Positions 16,865-25,581 of a stretch of 64,000 nt of DNA are shown one piece after another (position 1 is the first letter of the stretch; every line of letters starts with the position of its first letter). This DNA is from Streptomyces canus (lineage in GTDB: Bacteria > Actinomycetota > Actinomycetes > Streptomycetales > Streptomycetaceae): the NCBI RefSeq assembly GCF_030816965.1, contig NZ_JAUSYQ010000002.1, forward strand, positions 7,740,001 to 7,804,000, in the 5' to 3' direction. The notes under the pieces are model-generated. The model was not told the origin of the DNA and made no database searches. It saw only the letters and a program-made list of their open reading frames with translations. Position numbers and translations under genes: made by a program.

Positions 16865-19800
16865 TCATGAGCGATCGGTACGGGGACTACGAGCGGCGAC
16901 GGCCGCGTCCTGCGGGGCACCGGTGGGTACGGCCTCGGCGGGGGCCGTTTCTTCGGGGGTGCCGGGCGGGGGGGCGTCGGCGGGGGGGTGCTGGGCGGCG
17001 TCCGGGGTCTTTGGGGTGGCGGGGTGGTGGTTGTGGTCGGCGGGGGCCGTTTTTTCGGGGCTACCACGCAGGGGGTCGTCGGCGGGAGCGTCCTTGGCGG
17101 CGTCCGGGTTGCCGGAAGCACTGGGCAGACTGTTCCGGTCGGTGGGGGGTGTTTCCCCGGCGGGGCCAGAGTTCGCCCGAGCGCCGGGAAATCCGTCCAC
17201 GGGGGTGCCGAGCGGGTCGGTCCCGGTCCTGGTCGTGTTCTCCAGGGTGTCGAGGACCTCGTCCTCGTCCCGGGCGCGGAGCGTCCCGAGCTGGAATCCG
17301 GCGAGCGAGGAGGCCGCGCGGTCCGCGGTGAACTCCTCGGCGTCCTCCTGCTCGCCGACGACCGGGGCGTCCTCCCTCAGCTCGACAGCCAGACTGGTCT
17401 GCGGCACCCGCCGGGGGAGAGGCGCGAGCCCGTCCGGGCGGGCGGCGCCCACCGGACGCGACGCACTCATGGATCCCGACGAACTCGCCGGGGCTGCCGC
17501 GCCTCGTGCGCCGGCCGCGGCCGCGGAAGTTCCCGCGGAGGTGGGTCCTGGTGTGTTCGCCGGGGCGGCAGCGTCTTGTGCACCAGCCCCGGCCGCCGAA
17601 GCTCTCGCGTCCCGGGCCCTCGACACGCCGGCCGGGTCTCCCGGGCCTGTGGCGGCCGAGGCACGGGTCGGGTCTTCCGCGTCCGCGGCTCCCGTTGGTC
17701 GAACGGGGTCTCCCGCGTCCGTCGACCCCGTCGTACGAGCCGAACCTCTCGCGTCCCTGGCCCTCGACACGCCGGTCGGGTCTCCCGGGCCCGTGGTGGC
17801 CGAGGCACCGGTCGAGCCTCCGGCGTCCGCCGCCCCCGGTGCAGGAGCCCGGTCTCCCGCTTCTGCGGGCCCCGACGCACCGGTTGGGTCTCCCGCGCCT
17901 GCGGCTCCCGGAACCCGAGCAGGGTCTGCCGCGTCCGCCGACCCCGGTGCGTCAACTGGGTCTCCCGCTTCTGCGGGCCCCGACGCGCCGGTCGGGTCTC
18001 CCGCTTCAGCCGGCCCCGAAGCACCGGCCGGGTCACCCGCGCCCGCCGCCCCCGGTGCACCAGCCAGGTCTCCCGCCTTCGCCGCCCCCGTCGCGCGTGC
18101 TGTGCTCGCCGGCCCCCTTGCATCCGACCCAAGCCCCGTACGTGCCAGGGGCCTGGCGTTCCCGGAGTCCCTCGGTCGGTCTCCGTCGGACGGACTCTCC
18201 GCATGGCCCGGCCCCGCCATGGCCCCGACACCGGCCCAGGCCCCCGAAGCGGCTGGAGCGACGGCTCGGACCAGGTTCTCCGGCTCGCTCTCCTCCCGTA
18301 CGACGATCTCGTGCGGGATCAGCACGATCGCCGTCGTTCCGCCGTACGGCGAGGACCGCAGCGTCACCTGGACGCCGTGGCGGTTGGCGAGGCGGGCGAT
18401 GACGAACATGCCCAGGCGGAGGTCGTCGGCGAGGGCGACGACGTCGAACTTGGGGGCTTCGGCCAAGTGGGCGTTGAGGGAGGCGTACTCATCCTCCGAC
18501 ATACCAAGGCCCCGGTCCTCGACCTCGACGGCAAGGCCCTTGGCGACCATCCCCGCCCGTACCGAGACGAGACTCGGCGCGGGGGAGTACAGCGTGGCGT
18601 TCTCGATGAGCTCGGCCAGGAGGTGGATCACGTCCGCGACCGCGGGCGGGGCCAGACAGACCTCCTCCTCCGTGTGCACCTCCACCCGCTGGTACTCGGC
18701 GACCTCACCCACCGCACTGCGCAGGATGTCGATCAGCGCGACCGGCTCGGTCCAGCTGCGCCGCGGCTGCCCGCCGCTGATGATGACCAGGTTCTCCTCG
18801 TACCGCCGCAACTGGCTGGCCGTGGAGTCCAGTTCGTACAGCCCCGACAGCACGTCCGGGTCCTGGTGCTCGCGCTCCAGCGTGTCCAGCCGGCTGAGCT
18901 GGAGGTTGACCAGGTTCTGGCTCTGCCGCGCGATCCCGAGGATCACCTTCTGGAATCCACGCCGGGTGTCGGCGAGTTCGACGGCGGTCACCACGGCCGT
19001 ACGCTGCGCCGCGTTGAACGCCTTGGCCACCTGCCCCAGTTCGTCCGAGCCGTAGTCCAACTCCGGTGCGGCCCGGTCCACATCGACTTTCTCGCCCCGG
19101 TCCAGCCGTGCGACCACGTCCGGCAGCCGCTCCTGGGCCAGGCTCAGTGTGGCCTCCCGCAGGCCGCGCAGCCGCCGGGACAGCGAACGGGTGATCCGCC
19201 AGGACATGACGAGGCACAGCAGCAGCGCGATGAGCCCGCCGGCACTGAGCGAGGCCGCCGTCAGCAGCTGCTCGTGCGCCTTGTCCGCGCTGCGGGAGAG
19301 CAGCCCGGACGTCTGCTGCCGGATCAGCGCGGTGTAGCGGACGGACACCTTGTCCATCGCCGGCGTCCACCGCTTCCGCAGGTCCGGCAGGGCCACCTGC
19401 CCCGTCCCGGCGGCCGGACGCGCGGCGAGCACCTGGTCCTCGACGGCGGTCAGGGCCCGCCAGTCCGCGCTCGCCAGGATCCGCTCGGTCTGCGTCTTCG
19501 CGGAGCCGCTCAGCGCGGGCACGATCTGGTCCTCGACGAGCCACCGGCGCGTGTTCACCAGCTGGACGAACTGCTCCCAGGCCTGTTCGTCGAGATGCCC
19601 GGACGGCCAGGCCAGGGTGAGCGCCACATCCTCCTGCGAGGTCAGCTCGGCCGCGTGTTCGATGGCGACGAGCGGCCCGGCCTGCGAGGTGAGGTCGCCG
19701 TCGTCGACCTGCGAGAGCTGCTGGAAGGCGTGTATCTGGTCGTCGATGATCGACGTGTACTGGTCGAGCGCCTGCTGGGCGGTGATGTCGGTGGGGTGGT

Positions 19801-20215
19801 CCACCTGGTCGCGGTAGTACTCCAGGCTGCCCACCGAGCCGAGGACCGAGTACAGCTGGTCGGCGATGCGCGCGGGCGCCCGCTGGATCTCGTCGGACCG
19901 CCGGACGAGCTTGGCGACCGCCGCGTCCGTGGCTGCGCGCTTCTCGTCCAGGGCGGCCCGGGAACCGGGCACCTTGGCCAGCCAGGCGGCGGACAACGCT
20001 CGTTCCCCCTGCAGCGCGAGCGTGGCCTCGGTACCCATCGCGCCGGTCGACCGGCTGAGATCGGTCTGCGAGCGCAGCCGTAGGCCCTCCGAGAACACCT
20101 GCGTGGTCGTCACGCCCCACATGGCGGCGAGGGTGACGCTGGGCACCAGCGCCAGCATGATGAGGGAGAGACGTATGGAGCCGAGGCGGCGCCGGGTACC
20201 TTTCCGGTCGGGCAT
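16865..20215 (-). CDS. Conservon sensor kinase with NIT-type sensor and C-terminal 12-residue tandem repeats (CvnA-type)
   Basis: The 1116-residue membrane kinase has TM1 near residues 15-35, an extracytoplasmic NIT-like helical domain (about 45-310), TM2 near 318-338, HAMP and a HATPase_c domain (ELIENATLYSPAPS; DRGLGMS; LGMFVIARLANRHG). At the H-box position it reads LDSTASQLRRYEENL, so Ser stands where the first kinase has His. From about residue 700 to 930 the tail is a 12-residue repeat of the type AGDPxGASGPAE, and a further Pro/Ala-rich region follows. It is the first of four conservon genes. A binding lipoprotein gene lies 69 bp upstream on the same strand and may be co-transcribed. 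Confidence 0.9.
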   Translation of the reverse strand: MPDRKGTRRRLGSIRLSLIMLALVPSVTLAAMWGVTTTQVFSEGLRLRSQTDLSRSTGAMGTEATLALQGERALSAAWLAKVPGSRAALDEKRAATDAAVAKLVRRSDEIQRAPARIADQLYSVLGSVGSLEYYRDQVDHPTDITAQQALDQYTSIIDDQIHAFQQLSQVDDGDLTSQAGPLVAIEHAAELTSQEDVALTLAWPSGHLDEQAWEQFVQLVNTRRWLVEDQIVPALSGSAKTQTERILASADWRALTAVEDQVLAARPAAGTGQVALPDLRKRWTPAMDKVSVRYTALIRQQTSGLLSRSADKAHEQLLTAASLSAGGLIALLLCLVMSWRITRSLSRRLRGLREATLSLAQERLPDVVARLDRGEKVDVDRAAPELDYGSDELGQVAKAFNAAQRTAVVTAVELADTRRGFQKVILGIARQSQNLVNLQLSRLDTLEREHQDPDVLSGLYELDSTASQLRRYEENLVIISGGQPRRSWTEPVALIDILRSAVGEVAEYQRVEVHTEEEVCLAPPAVADVIHLLAELIENATLYSPAPSLVSVRAGMVAKGLAVEVEDRGLGMSEDEYASLNAHLAEAPKFDVVALADDLRLGMFVIARLANRHGVQVTLRSSPYGGTTAIVLIPHEIVVREESEPENLVRAVAPAASGAWAGVGAMAGPGHAESPSDGDRPRDSGNARPLARTGLGSDARGPASTARATGAAKAGDLAGAPGAAGAGDPAGASGPAEAGDPTGASGPAEAGDPVDAPGSADAADPARVPGAAGAGDPTGASGPAEAGDRAPAPGAADAGGSTGASATTGPGDPTGVSRARDARGSARTTGSTDAGDPVRPTGAADAEDPTRASAATGPGDPAGVSRARDARASAAGAGAQDAAAPANTPGPTSAGTSAAAAGARGAAAPASSSGSMSASRPVGAARPDGLAPLPRRVPQTSLAVELREDAPVVGEQEDAEEFTADRAASSLAGFQLGTLRARDEDEVLDTLENTTRTGTDPLGTPVDGFPGARANSGPAGETPPTDRNSLPSASGNPDAAKDAPADDPLRGSPEKTAPADHNHHPATPKTPDAAQHPPADAPPPGTPEETAPAEAVPTGAPQDAAVAARSPRTDRS
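17430..18120. repeat. 36-bp tandem repeat array coding for a 12-residue repeat in the kinase tail
   Basis: About 17-18 degenerate units of 36 bp in frame encode units such as AGDPTGASGPAE, AGDPVDAPGSAD and PGDPTGVSRARD. Blocks are shared between non-adjacent units (PGDPxGVSRARD occurs twice, AGDPTGASGPAE at least twice), which points to slippage or unequal recombination. Boundaries are approximate. Confidence 0.85.
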
Positions 20216-20284
20216 GGTCGTCCTTGGGCGGTCAGGGAGAGCGGAGTGGGGTGATCGGAGGCGAGTTGTCGTTCCGAAGTGATG

Positions 20285-21301
20285 TCACCTCGTGCCGGCC
20301 GCGGCGAACTTCGCGACCGCGGCGACGTTCGTCCGGGTGACGAACGCGGGCCCGGTGAGGACGGGAGCCACACCGCCCCCGCTGATGTTGCCGTTGGTCC
20401 GGTACAGCCACAGGGAGTCCACGGCGAGGTAGCCCTGCAGATACGGCTGCTGGTCCACCGCGAACTGTACGTCCCCGGTGCGGATCGCCTTGACCAGGTC
20501 GTTGTTGAGGTCGAAGGTGGCGACCTGGGCCTTGCTGCCGGCCGCCTTCACCGATCCCACGGCGTCCAGAGCGAACTGCGCGCCGAGGGTGACGACTTCG
20601 TCGATGTCGGGGTCCTGGCGCAGCCGGGCCGTGAGCACGGTGTCCACGGCCTCGGGGTCGGTGCCCTCCACGTACAGGTTCTCGGTCTCGCCGCGGAACG
20701 TCTTCTTCACACCGGCGCAGCGCGCCTCCAGGGCGACGTTGCCCCGCTCGTGGATGACGCACAGCGCGTGCTTGACCTTCAGGCCGTTCAGCTTGTCCCC
20801 GACGGCCGCGCCCGCCACGCTCTCGTCCTGGCCGAAGTACTCCAGCAGCCCCTGCGACTTCCAGGCGTCGATTCCGGAGTTGAGGCCCACCACCGGGATG
20901 TCCGCCGCCCGCGCCGCGGCCACCGGTGCCTTCATCGCGGCCGGCTTGGCCAGGGTGACCGCGATGCCGTCGACCCGGTCGCTGATCGCGTCGCGCACCA
21001 GCTGGGCCTGGCCGACCGGGTCGGAGTCGTTCGCGTAGGTCAGATCGACACCGTCCTTCGCGGCGGCGGCCTCGGCCCCCTTCCGTACGAGCTCCCAGTA
21101 GGCGTCACCCTCGCCGCCGTGGGTGATCAGAGCGACCTTCAGCCCCGCGGCGTCCGCCCCCTCGGCCACGCCCCTGCCCGACTCGAGTGCGGAGTCGCCG
21201 CCGGCGCCGGAGCAGCCGGCGAGCAGGAGGAGGGCTACGGAGGTCAGGGCGGCCACGCGCAGGGATCTCGAGGGAGTCCGAGGTGGGGGAGGAGTGTTCA
21301 T
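20285..21301 (-). CDS. Sugar-type (periplasmic-binding-protein-like, RbsB family) lipoprotein upstream of conservon 2
   Basis: The 338-residue lipoprotein has lipobox LLAGC with Cys about 30. The mature protein has the Peripla_BP_4 fold: VALITHGGEGDAYWELVRKGAEAAA, DRVDGIAVTLAKP, IPVVGLNSGID and AVDQQPYLQGYLAVDSLWLY. No permease or ATPase gene accompanies it. It lies immediately upstream of, and in line with, the conservon kinase. I infer that it is a ligand-binding subunit that presents a sugar-like molecule to the sensor instead of to a transporter. It could also be an orphan transport component. Confidence 0.85.
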   Translation of the reverse strand: MNTPPPPRTPSRSLRVAALTSVALLLLAGCSGAGGDSALESGRGVAEGADAAGLKVALITHGGEGDAYWELVRKGAEAAAAKDGVDLTYANDSDPVGQAQLVRDAISDRVDGIAVTLAKPAAMKAPVAAARAADIPVVGLNSGIDAWKSQGLLEYFGQDESVAGAAVGDKLNGLKVKHALCVIHERGNVALEARCAGVKKTFRGETENLYVEGTDPEAVDTVLTARLRQDPDIDEVVTLGAQFALDAVGSVKAAGSKAQVATFDLNNDLVKAIRTGDVQFAVDQQPYLQGYLAVDSLWLYRTNGNISGGGVAPVLTGPAFVTRTNVAAVAKFAAAGTR

Positions 21302-21554
21302 GGGTGCGGCACCTCGCTGTGCGGCCGAGCAGGCGGATCGCGAAGGGGTGGCCGGAACGCGGGTGCGCCGGCCGGTTTAACCTTCACTGGCCAGGAGCCA
21401 ACCGCGTGTGACCGCCGGTAGTCAAGTGATCAGCCCCTTGTAGTGGCTTCTCGGTTCCGCATCGTAATGATCTTCACGTCTGGCGGGCAGGAGGAGGTGG
21501 CGGTAGCGGGGTGGCGTTCACGGCCCCGTGTCATTCCCCGCCTCGTCACCCGCT

Positions 21555-21760
21555 TCACGGCTTGCGCCCCACCACCCCGTACATCGCGATGTCCGCGTCA
21601 CGGATCACCTCGGTGCCCGAGCCGTCCGGATGCCACGTGTGCACCTGGACGATGCCCGGCTCCACGCCGTCCAGTCCCGTGAAGATCTCCGCGGCCTCGG
21701 CGAAGGTGCGCAGCCGCATCGGCATGCCCCGCGGGCGCATCTGGTACGGCGATGGGGGCG
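21555..21760 (-). pseudogene. C-terminal remnant of a DUF574-type SAM-dependent methyltransferase
   Basis: About 60 codons read MRLRTFAEAAEIFTGLDGV and then EPGIVQVHTW...MYGVVGRKP before a stop. This is the characteristic end of the S-adenosyl methyltransferase (DUF574/Methyltransf_19) family, whose members are about 270 residues and end in a GYGGVGRKP-like tail. The SAM-binding part is absent, and upstream the frame runs into unrelated sequence. The 5' limit is approximate. Non-functional remnant. Confidence 0.65.
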
Positions 21761-21767
21761 CCGCGTG

Positions 21768-21983
21768 ATGCACGCGGGGCTGGGGGTCCTGCTGGCAGGC
21801 CTGTGCGCGAGCGTGGCTGTCCACCACGCGGCGACGCCGGGCGCGTATCCGTGGGCCCTGCCCATCACGCTGACCGCCGTCGGCTGCGGCGCCGGCCTCT
21901 TCACCCTCGCCTTCTCGATGTCCCGGGCCGACCGGGCGGCCACCGTCAGCCGTACCAACCACTGGGTGAGACGCGCCTGGTGA
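21768..21983 (+). pseudogene. Possible fragment of a membrane transporter (MFS-like helix pair)
   Basis: A 71-codon open frame encodes two hydrophobic stretches (LGVLLAGLCASVAVHH; WALPITLTAVGCGAGLFTLAFSM) and then a basic end. It resembles two consecutive helices of an MFS drug transporter but lacks everything else. No convincing ribosome-binding site is seen. It lies between remnants of two other genes. It could instead be a genuine small membrane protein, and the call is weak. Confidence 0.3.
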
Positions 21984-22151
21984 GGGTTCGTCCACGACCC
22001 ACCACCCGCAGTCCGGAGTCCGCGCACAGCCGCCGGTACCGCCGCGCGACCGTCTGTGCCGAGACGCCCAGCACCGAGGCGACCCGACGGAACGGCACTC
22101 GCCCGTCGACGTCAGCGCGTGGATCAGACCGCGGTCGAGGTCATCGAGCAT
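21934..22151 (-). pseudogene. Frameshifted N-terminal remnant of an Lrp/AsnC-family regulator
   Basis: The minus strand begins MLDDLDRGLIHAL and should continue with an HVDGRVPF-like segment. A missing base near 22112 shifts the frame, after which the third frame reads RVPFRRVASVLGVSAQTVA and RRYRRLCADSGLRVVG, a classic AsnC helix-turn-helix. A second shift near 21992-22005 leads to ARLTQWLVRLTVAA, the start of the ligand-binding domain, and homology then ends. The gene cannot make a full regulator. Confidence 0.75.
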
Positions 22152-22201
22152 GCCCCCGTCCTCGCCCCTGTCCTCGCGCGGCGCTGGCTATGATCATGTG
22201 A

Positions 22202-22933
22202 ATGGCCCCAGAACCGACCATCGTCGCCACCTCCGGAGGACACCGCACCGGTGGTCGCACCATGGTGTCGTTCCACGCGCTGGTGCACCACGCCGTGGAT
22301 CTGTCGGGCGCCCACGGCCGCAGGCCGCGCGTGATGTACGTCGGCACGGCCATCGGGGACGCCGAACACTTCACGGCACGAATGCACGAGGCGGCCCGGG
22401 TGGCCGGCTTCGACCTCACCCCGCTCCAGCTCTTCCCCATGCCCAACCTGGACGACGCCGAGGGCACCGTCCTGGAGCAGGACGTGGTGTGGGTCATGGG
22501 CGGCTCGGTGGCGAACCTGCTCGCCGTGTGGCGGGTGCACGGGATCGACCGCGTCCTGCGCAGGGCCTGGGAGGCCGGGGTGGTGCTCAGCGGGGTCAGC
22601 GCGGGCTCCCTGTGCTGGTTCGAGGGCGGCACCACCGACTCGTACGGCCCCGAACTCCGCCCGCTCACCGACGCGTTGGGCTTCCTGCCGTACGGGAACG
22701 GCGTGCACTACGACAGCGACCCGGGCCGTCGCCCCCTGGTCCACCGGCTCGTCGCGGACGGCACCCTGCCCACCACCCACTGCACGGACGACGGCGTGGG
22801 ACTGGTCTACCGCGGCACCGAACTCGTCGAGGCCGTCACCGAGGTGCCCGGAAAGGGCGCCTACGTCGTACGTCGCGACGGCGGGACGGCGGTCGAGGAA
22901 CGCGTCGAACCGCGCAGGCTGCCCGGCGTCTGA
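22202..22933 (+). CDS. Peptidase E-like serine peptidase (family S51)
   Basis: The 243-residue cytoplasmic protein has IVATSGGH at the N-terminus, GGSVANLLAVW near residue 100 and the nucleophile elbow GVSAGS with the probable catalytic Ser at residue 133. The family has a class-I glutaminase-like fold. Family members cleave aspartyl dipeptides or, in the cyanophycinase branch, beta-Asp polymers. At 243 residues it fits the 'type 1 glutamine amidotransferase-like / peptidase E' group. No operon partner is evident, since its neighbour upstream is a decayed regulator. Confidence 0.87.
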   Translation: MAPEPTIVATSGGHRTGGRTMVSFHALVHHAVDLSGAHGRRPRVMYVGTAIGDAEHFTARMHEAARVAGFDLTPLQLFPMPNLDDAEGTVLEQDVVWVMGGSVANLLAVWRVHGIDRVLRRAWEAGVVLSGVSAGSLCWFEGGTTDSYGPELRPLTDALGFLPYGNGVHYDSDPGRRPLVHRLVADGTLPTTHCTDDGVGLVYRGTELVEAVTEVPGKGAYVVRRDGGTAVEERVEPRRLPGV

Positions 22934-23028
22934 CGGGCGGTTCCTGCACGGTCCGGGCCCCGGGAGGGCGGGTGCGTTCCCGCGGAGGTGCCTGATCCCA
23001 CGGACGGGCGCGGTCTGTGCGCACCCGG

Positions 23029-23574
23029 CTACTGGGTGGCCTGCGGTGTACCGGAGACCATCCCGGCCTGCGCCGTGGCTGCCGCGGGACCGGGCTGCCC
23101 CGGGTCGGTACCGGTAGCGGACCGCTCCGCCTCCCGGCCCCGCTCGCGCCGCTCGCGGCGGCTCACCCGCGGGTCCTGGTCGGGCAGCCAGCCGAAGGTC
23201 AGGACGCTCCCCGCGACCCCCAGCAGGAGGCCGACCATGAAGCCGCCCAGGTTCGAGGTGACCCAGGTGCCCATGGAGATCAGGACGCCGGTGATCGAGT
23301 AGAACAGGCGCTGGTCGGGGCTGAAGAGGATCAGCAGCCCCAGCAGCACCATCAGGGTCGGCAGGAGGTAGCCCGCCACTCCCTGCATCCCCACATGCAG
23401 GACGACCTTCACCGAGGCCTTCATGGTGAGCAGGATCCATGCCCCGCCCAGGGTGAGCCACAGTCCACCGAAGAAGGGGCGTCCGTACACCCAGCGGGTG
23501 AACGCGTCCTGGCGGGCCACAGGCTGCCGTACGCCCTCGGGCTCGCGTCCGCTCACCGGCTCCTGGCTCTCCAT
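23029..23574 (-). CDS. DUF6114 membrane protein
   Basis: The 181-residue protein has four hydrophobic segments (GGLWLTLGGAWILL, GVAGYLLPTLMVLLGLLILF, LFYSITGVLISMGTWV, GGFMVGLLLGVAGSVLTF) and a charged, Ala/Gln-rich cytoplasmic tail. It matches the actinobacterial DUF6114 family, which is regularly encoded next to DUF6230 as here. ATG at 23574 shares a base with the upstream TGA (TGATG), so translation is coupled. Function unknown. The conserved pairing suggests a membrane-anchored two-protein unit. Confidence 0.85.
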   Translation of the reverse strand: MESQEPVSGREPEGVRQPVARQDAFTRWVYGRPFFGGLWLTLGGAWILLTMKASVKVVLHVGMQGVAGYLLPTLMVLLGLLILFSPDQRLFYSITGVLISMGTWVTSNLGGFMVGLLLGVAGSVLTFGWLPDQDPRVSRRERRERGREAERSATGTDPGQPGPAAATAQAGMVSGTPQATQ

Positions 23575-24239
23575 CAGCAACCCGTGCTGCTGAAGCTGAG
23601 CTTGAGGCCGGGCAGCTTGAACACACCTGCCGTGGTGGCGTAGTTGGTCTGCCGCAGGTCGCCGATGTACACCGTGTCGGCCTGCTGGCTGAAGACGCCG
23701 ATGGGCCCCTTCACGCCCGCCTTGGTGAGGGTGCTGGCGTCGTTGCCGATCTCGATGTTGTCGAAGGAGGCGTTACCCGACAGCTCGGTCGAGTCCGTGG
23801 TCAGATCGGTCGCCTCGACCTTCTTGTCTCCCTGGCCCGCCTTGATGAGCAGGTTGGTGCCGCCCAGGTCGACGCTCTGGCACAGCTTGGTGAGGGTCGC
23901 GCGCTTGATGGCGGAGGTGACGACCAGTACCTGGCCGCCGGTGTCGCCGGCGTTCGGGCTGTTGTCCGCCATGTTGTCGAGCCCGCCGAACTGCTCGAAC
24001 CCGGTGCCCTTGAGCTCCGTCGCGGTGACCGTGAAGGGCATGCCGGAGATGGCGAACTGGACGCCCAGAGCGCCCTCGGCGGTCAGGATCGCGAGACCCG
24101 CGGTGATCGCGACGGCCGGCACGGCCATGATCGCGGCCCGGCGTCCCCGGACCCGCCCGCGTCTGGCGGGTCTGTCGGAGGCTTCCGGGGTGGAACCGCT
24201 TTCGGGGGTCTCGGAGATGGTGCCGACGGACGAGGCCAT
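23574..24239 (-). CDS. DUF6230 single-pass exported protein
   Basis: The 221-residue protein has a basic N-terminal region (RRGRVRGRRAAIMAVPAVAITAGLAIL, membrane anchor about residues 38-58) and an extracellular domain with QFAISGMPFTVTATELKGTGFEQFG and two Cys residues (TLTKLCQSVDL and the C-terminal Cys). The DUF6230 family was once annotated 'cholesterol esterase', but no esterase motif is visible. It is first in a two-gene unit with DUF6114. ATG at 24239 was preferred over an upstream start that lacks a suitable signal. Confidence 0.85.
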   Translation of the reverse strand: MASSVGTISETPESGSTPEASDRPARRGRVRGRRAAIMAVPAVAITAGLAILTAEGALGVQFAISGMPFTVTATELKGTGFEQFGGLDNMADNSPNAGDTGGQVLVVTSAIKRATLTKLCQSVDLGGTNLLIKAGQGDKKVEATDLTTDSTELSGNASFDNIEIGNDASTLTKAGVKGPIGVFSQQADTVYIGDLRQTNYATTAGVFKLPGLKLSFSSTGC

Positions 24240-24397
24240 GTGCTGCTCCCAGGGGCATAGTCGACGCAAGTGGGGCTCACGTGCGGATGTGCGGCTTCAG
24301 TGGCTTGTTGTCCTGGCGCGGACAGCGGCTGCGGCGCACGTCTCCTCCCACCCCGGCGGCTGTAAGGGCTTTCACGTACTCCGCAGTAGCGACACGG

Positions 24398-24427
24398 AAG
24401 TTACCGGCGGTTACGGCCATGGGTCAA
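24398..24427 (-). promoter_or_regulatory. Putative promoter of the DUF6230-DUF6114 unit
   Basis: On the minus strand, TTGACC (24427-24422) and TAACTT (24403-24398) are separated by 18 bp and lie about 160 bp upstream of the DUF6230 start. This is a good vegetative-type match in a locally A/T-richer stretch. Confidence 0.5.
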
Positions 24428-24531
24428 GCAAGTTGTGAGTAAAGGGTGTTGATTATGTGGCAGCCGTGATCAACAACGTTCCCACCGGCAGGGAAAAGTC
24501 GTCGAACGATGATCAACTGCCTTGTCACACC

Positions 24532-24561
24532 TTGACGTTGACGGATGATCAGGTCTACAAC
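24532..24561 (+). promoter_or_regulatory. Putative promoter for the secreted-protein gene
   Basis: TTGACG (24532-24537) and TACAAC (24556-24561) have an 18-bp spacer. A second TTGACG directly follows the first. The transcript would have a leader of more than 300 nt. Confidence 0.4.
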
Positions 24562-24822
24562 TCTCCCTGGCTTCCCCGGATCCGTGGCGCCGGATCCAAG
24601 CCGTCGGGCGGCACCTGCCCGCATTCCCGGACCATCTGTCCTCACGGGCTCTTCACCGCCCGAGTCCGACCCTCCACGGCACCCGGAACGGCCGCTTCCC
24701 CCCTGGGCCGTACCGGGATCGCCACCTCCCGCCCGGCCCGGCCGGAGCCCTCCCCCATGGGGTGTCCGGACGGTCACCGGCCGGCTGCCGTTGCCGGTCC
24801 GTCACGTACGGAGAAGGCGTGA

Positions 24823-25563
<741 letters not shown>

Positions 25564-25581
25564 ACTCCGTGACCGCGTAGT

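Noticed and set aside
16988..20083. A 1031-codon forward frame opposite the second conservon kinase
   Set aside because: Shadow of the kinase and its repeats. No start signal or recognisable domain.
24457..24822. A 121-codon forward frame in the DUF6230 upstream region
   Set aside because: No ribosome-binding site, random composition and no hydrophobic or domain features.
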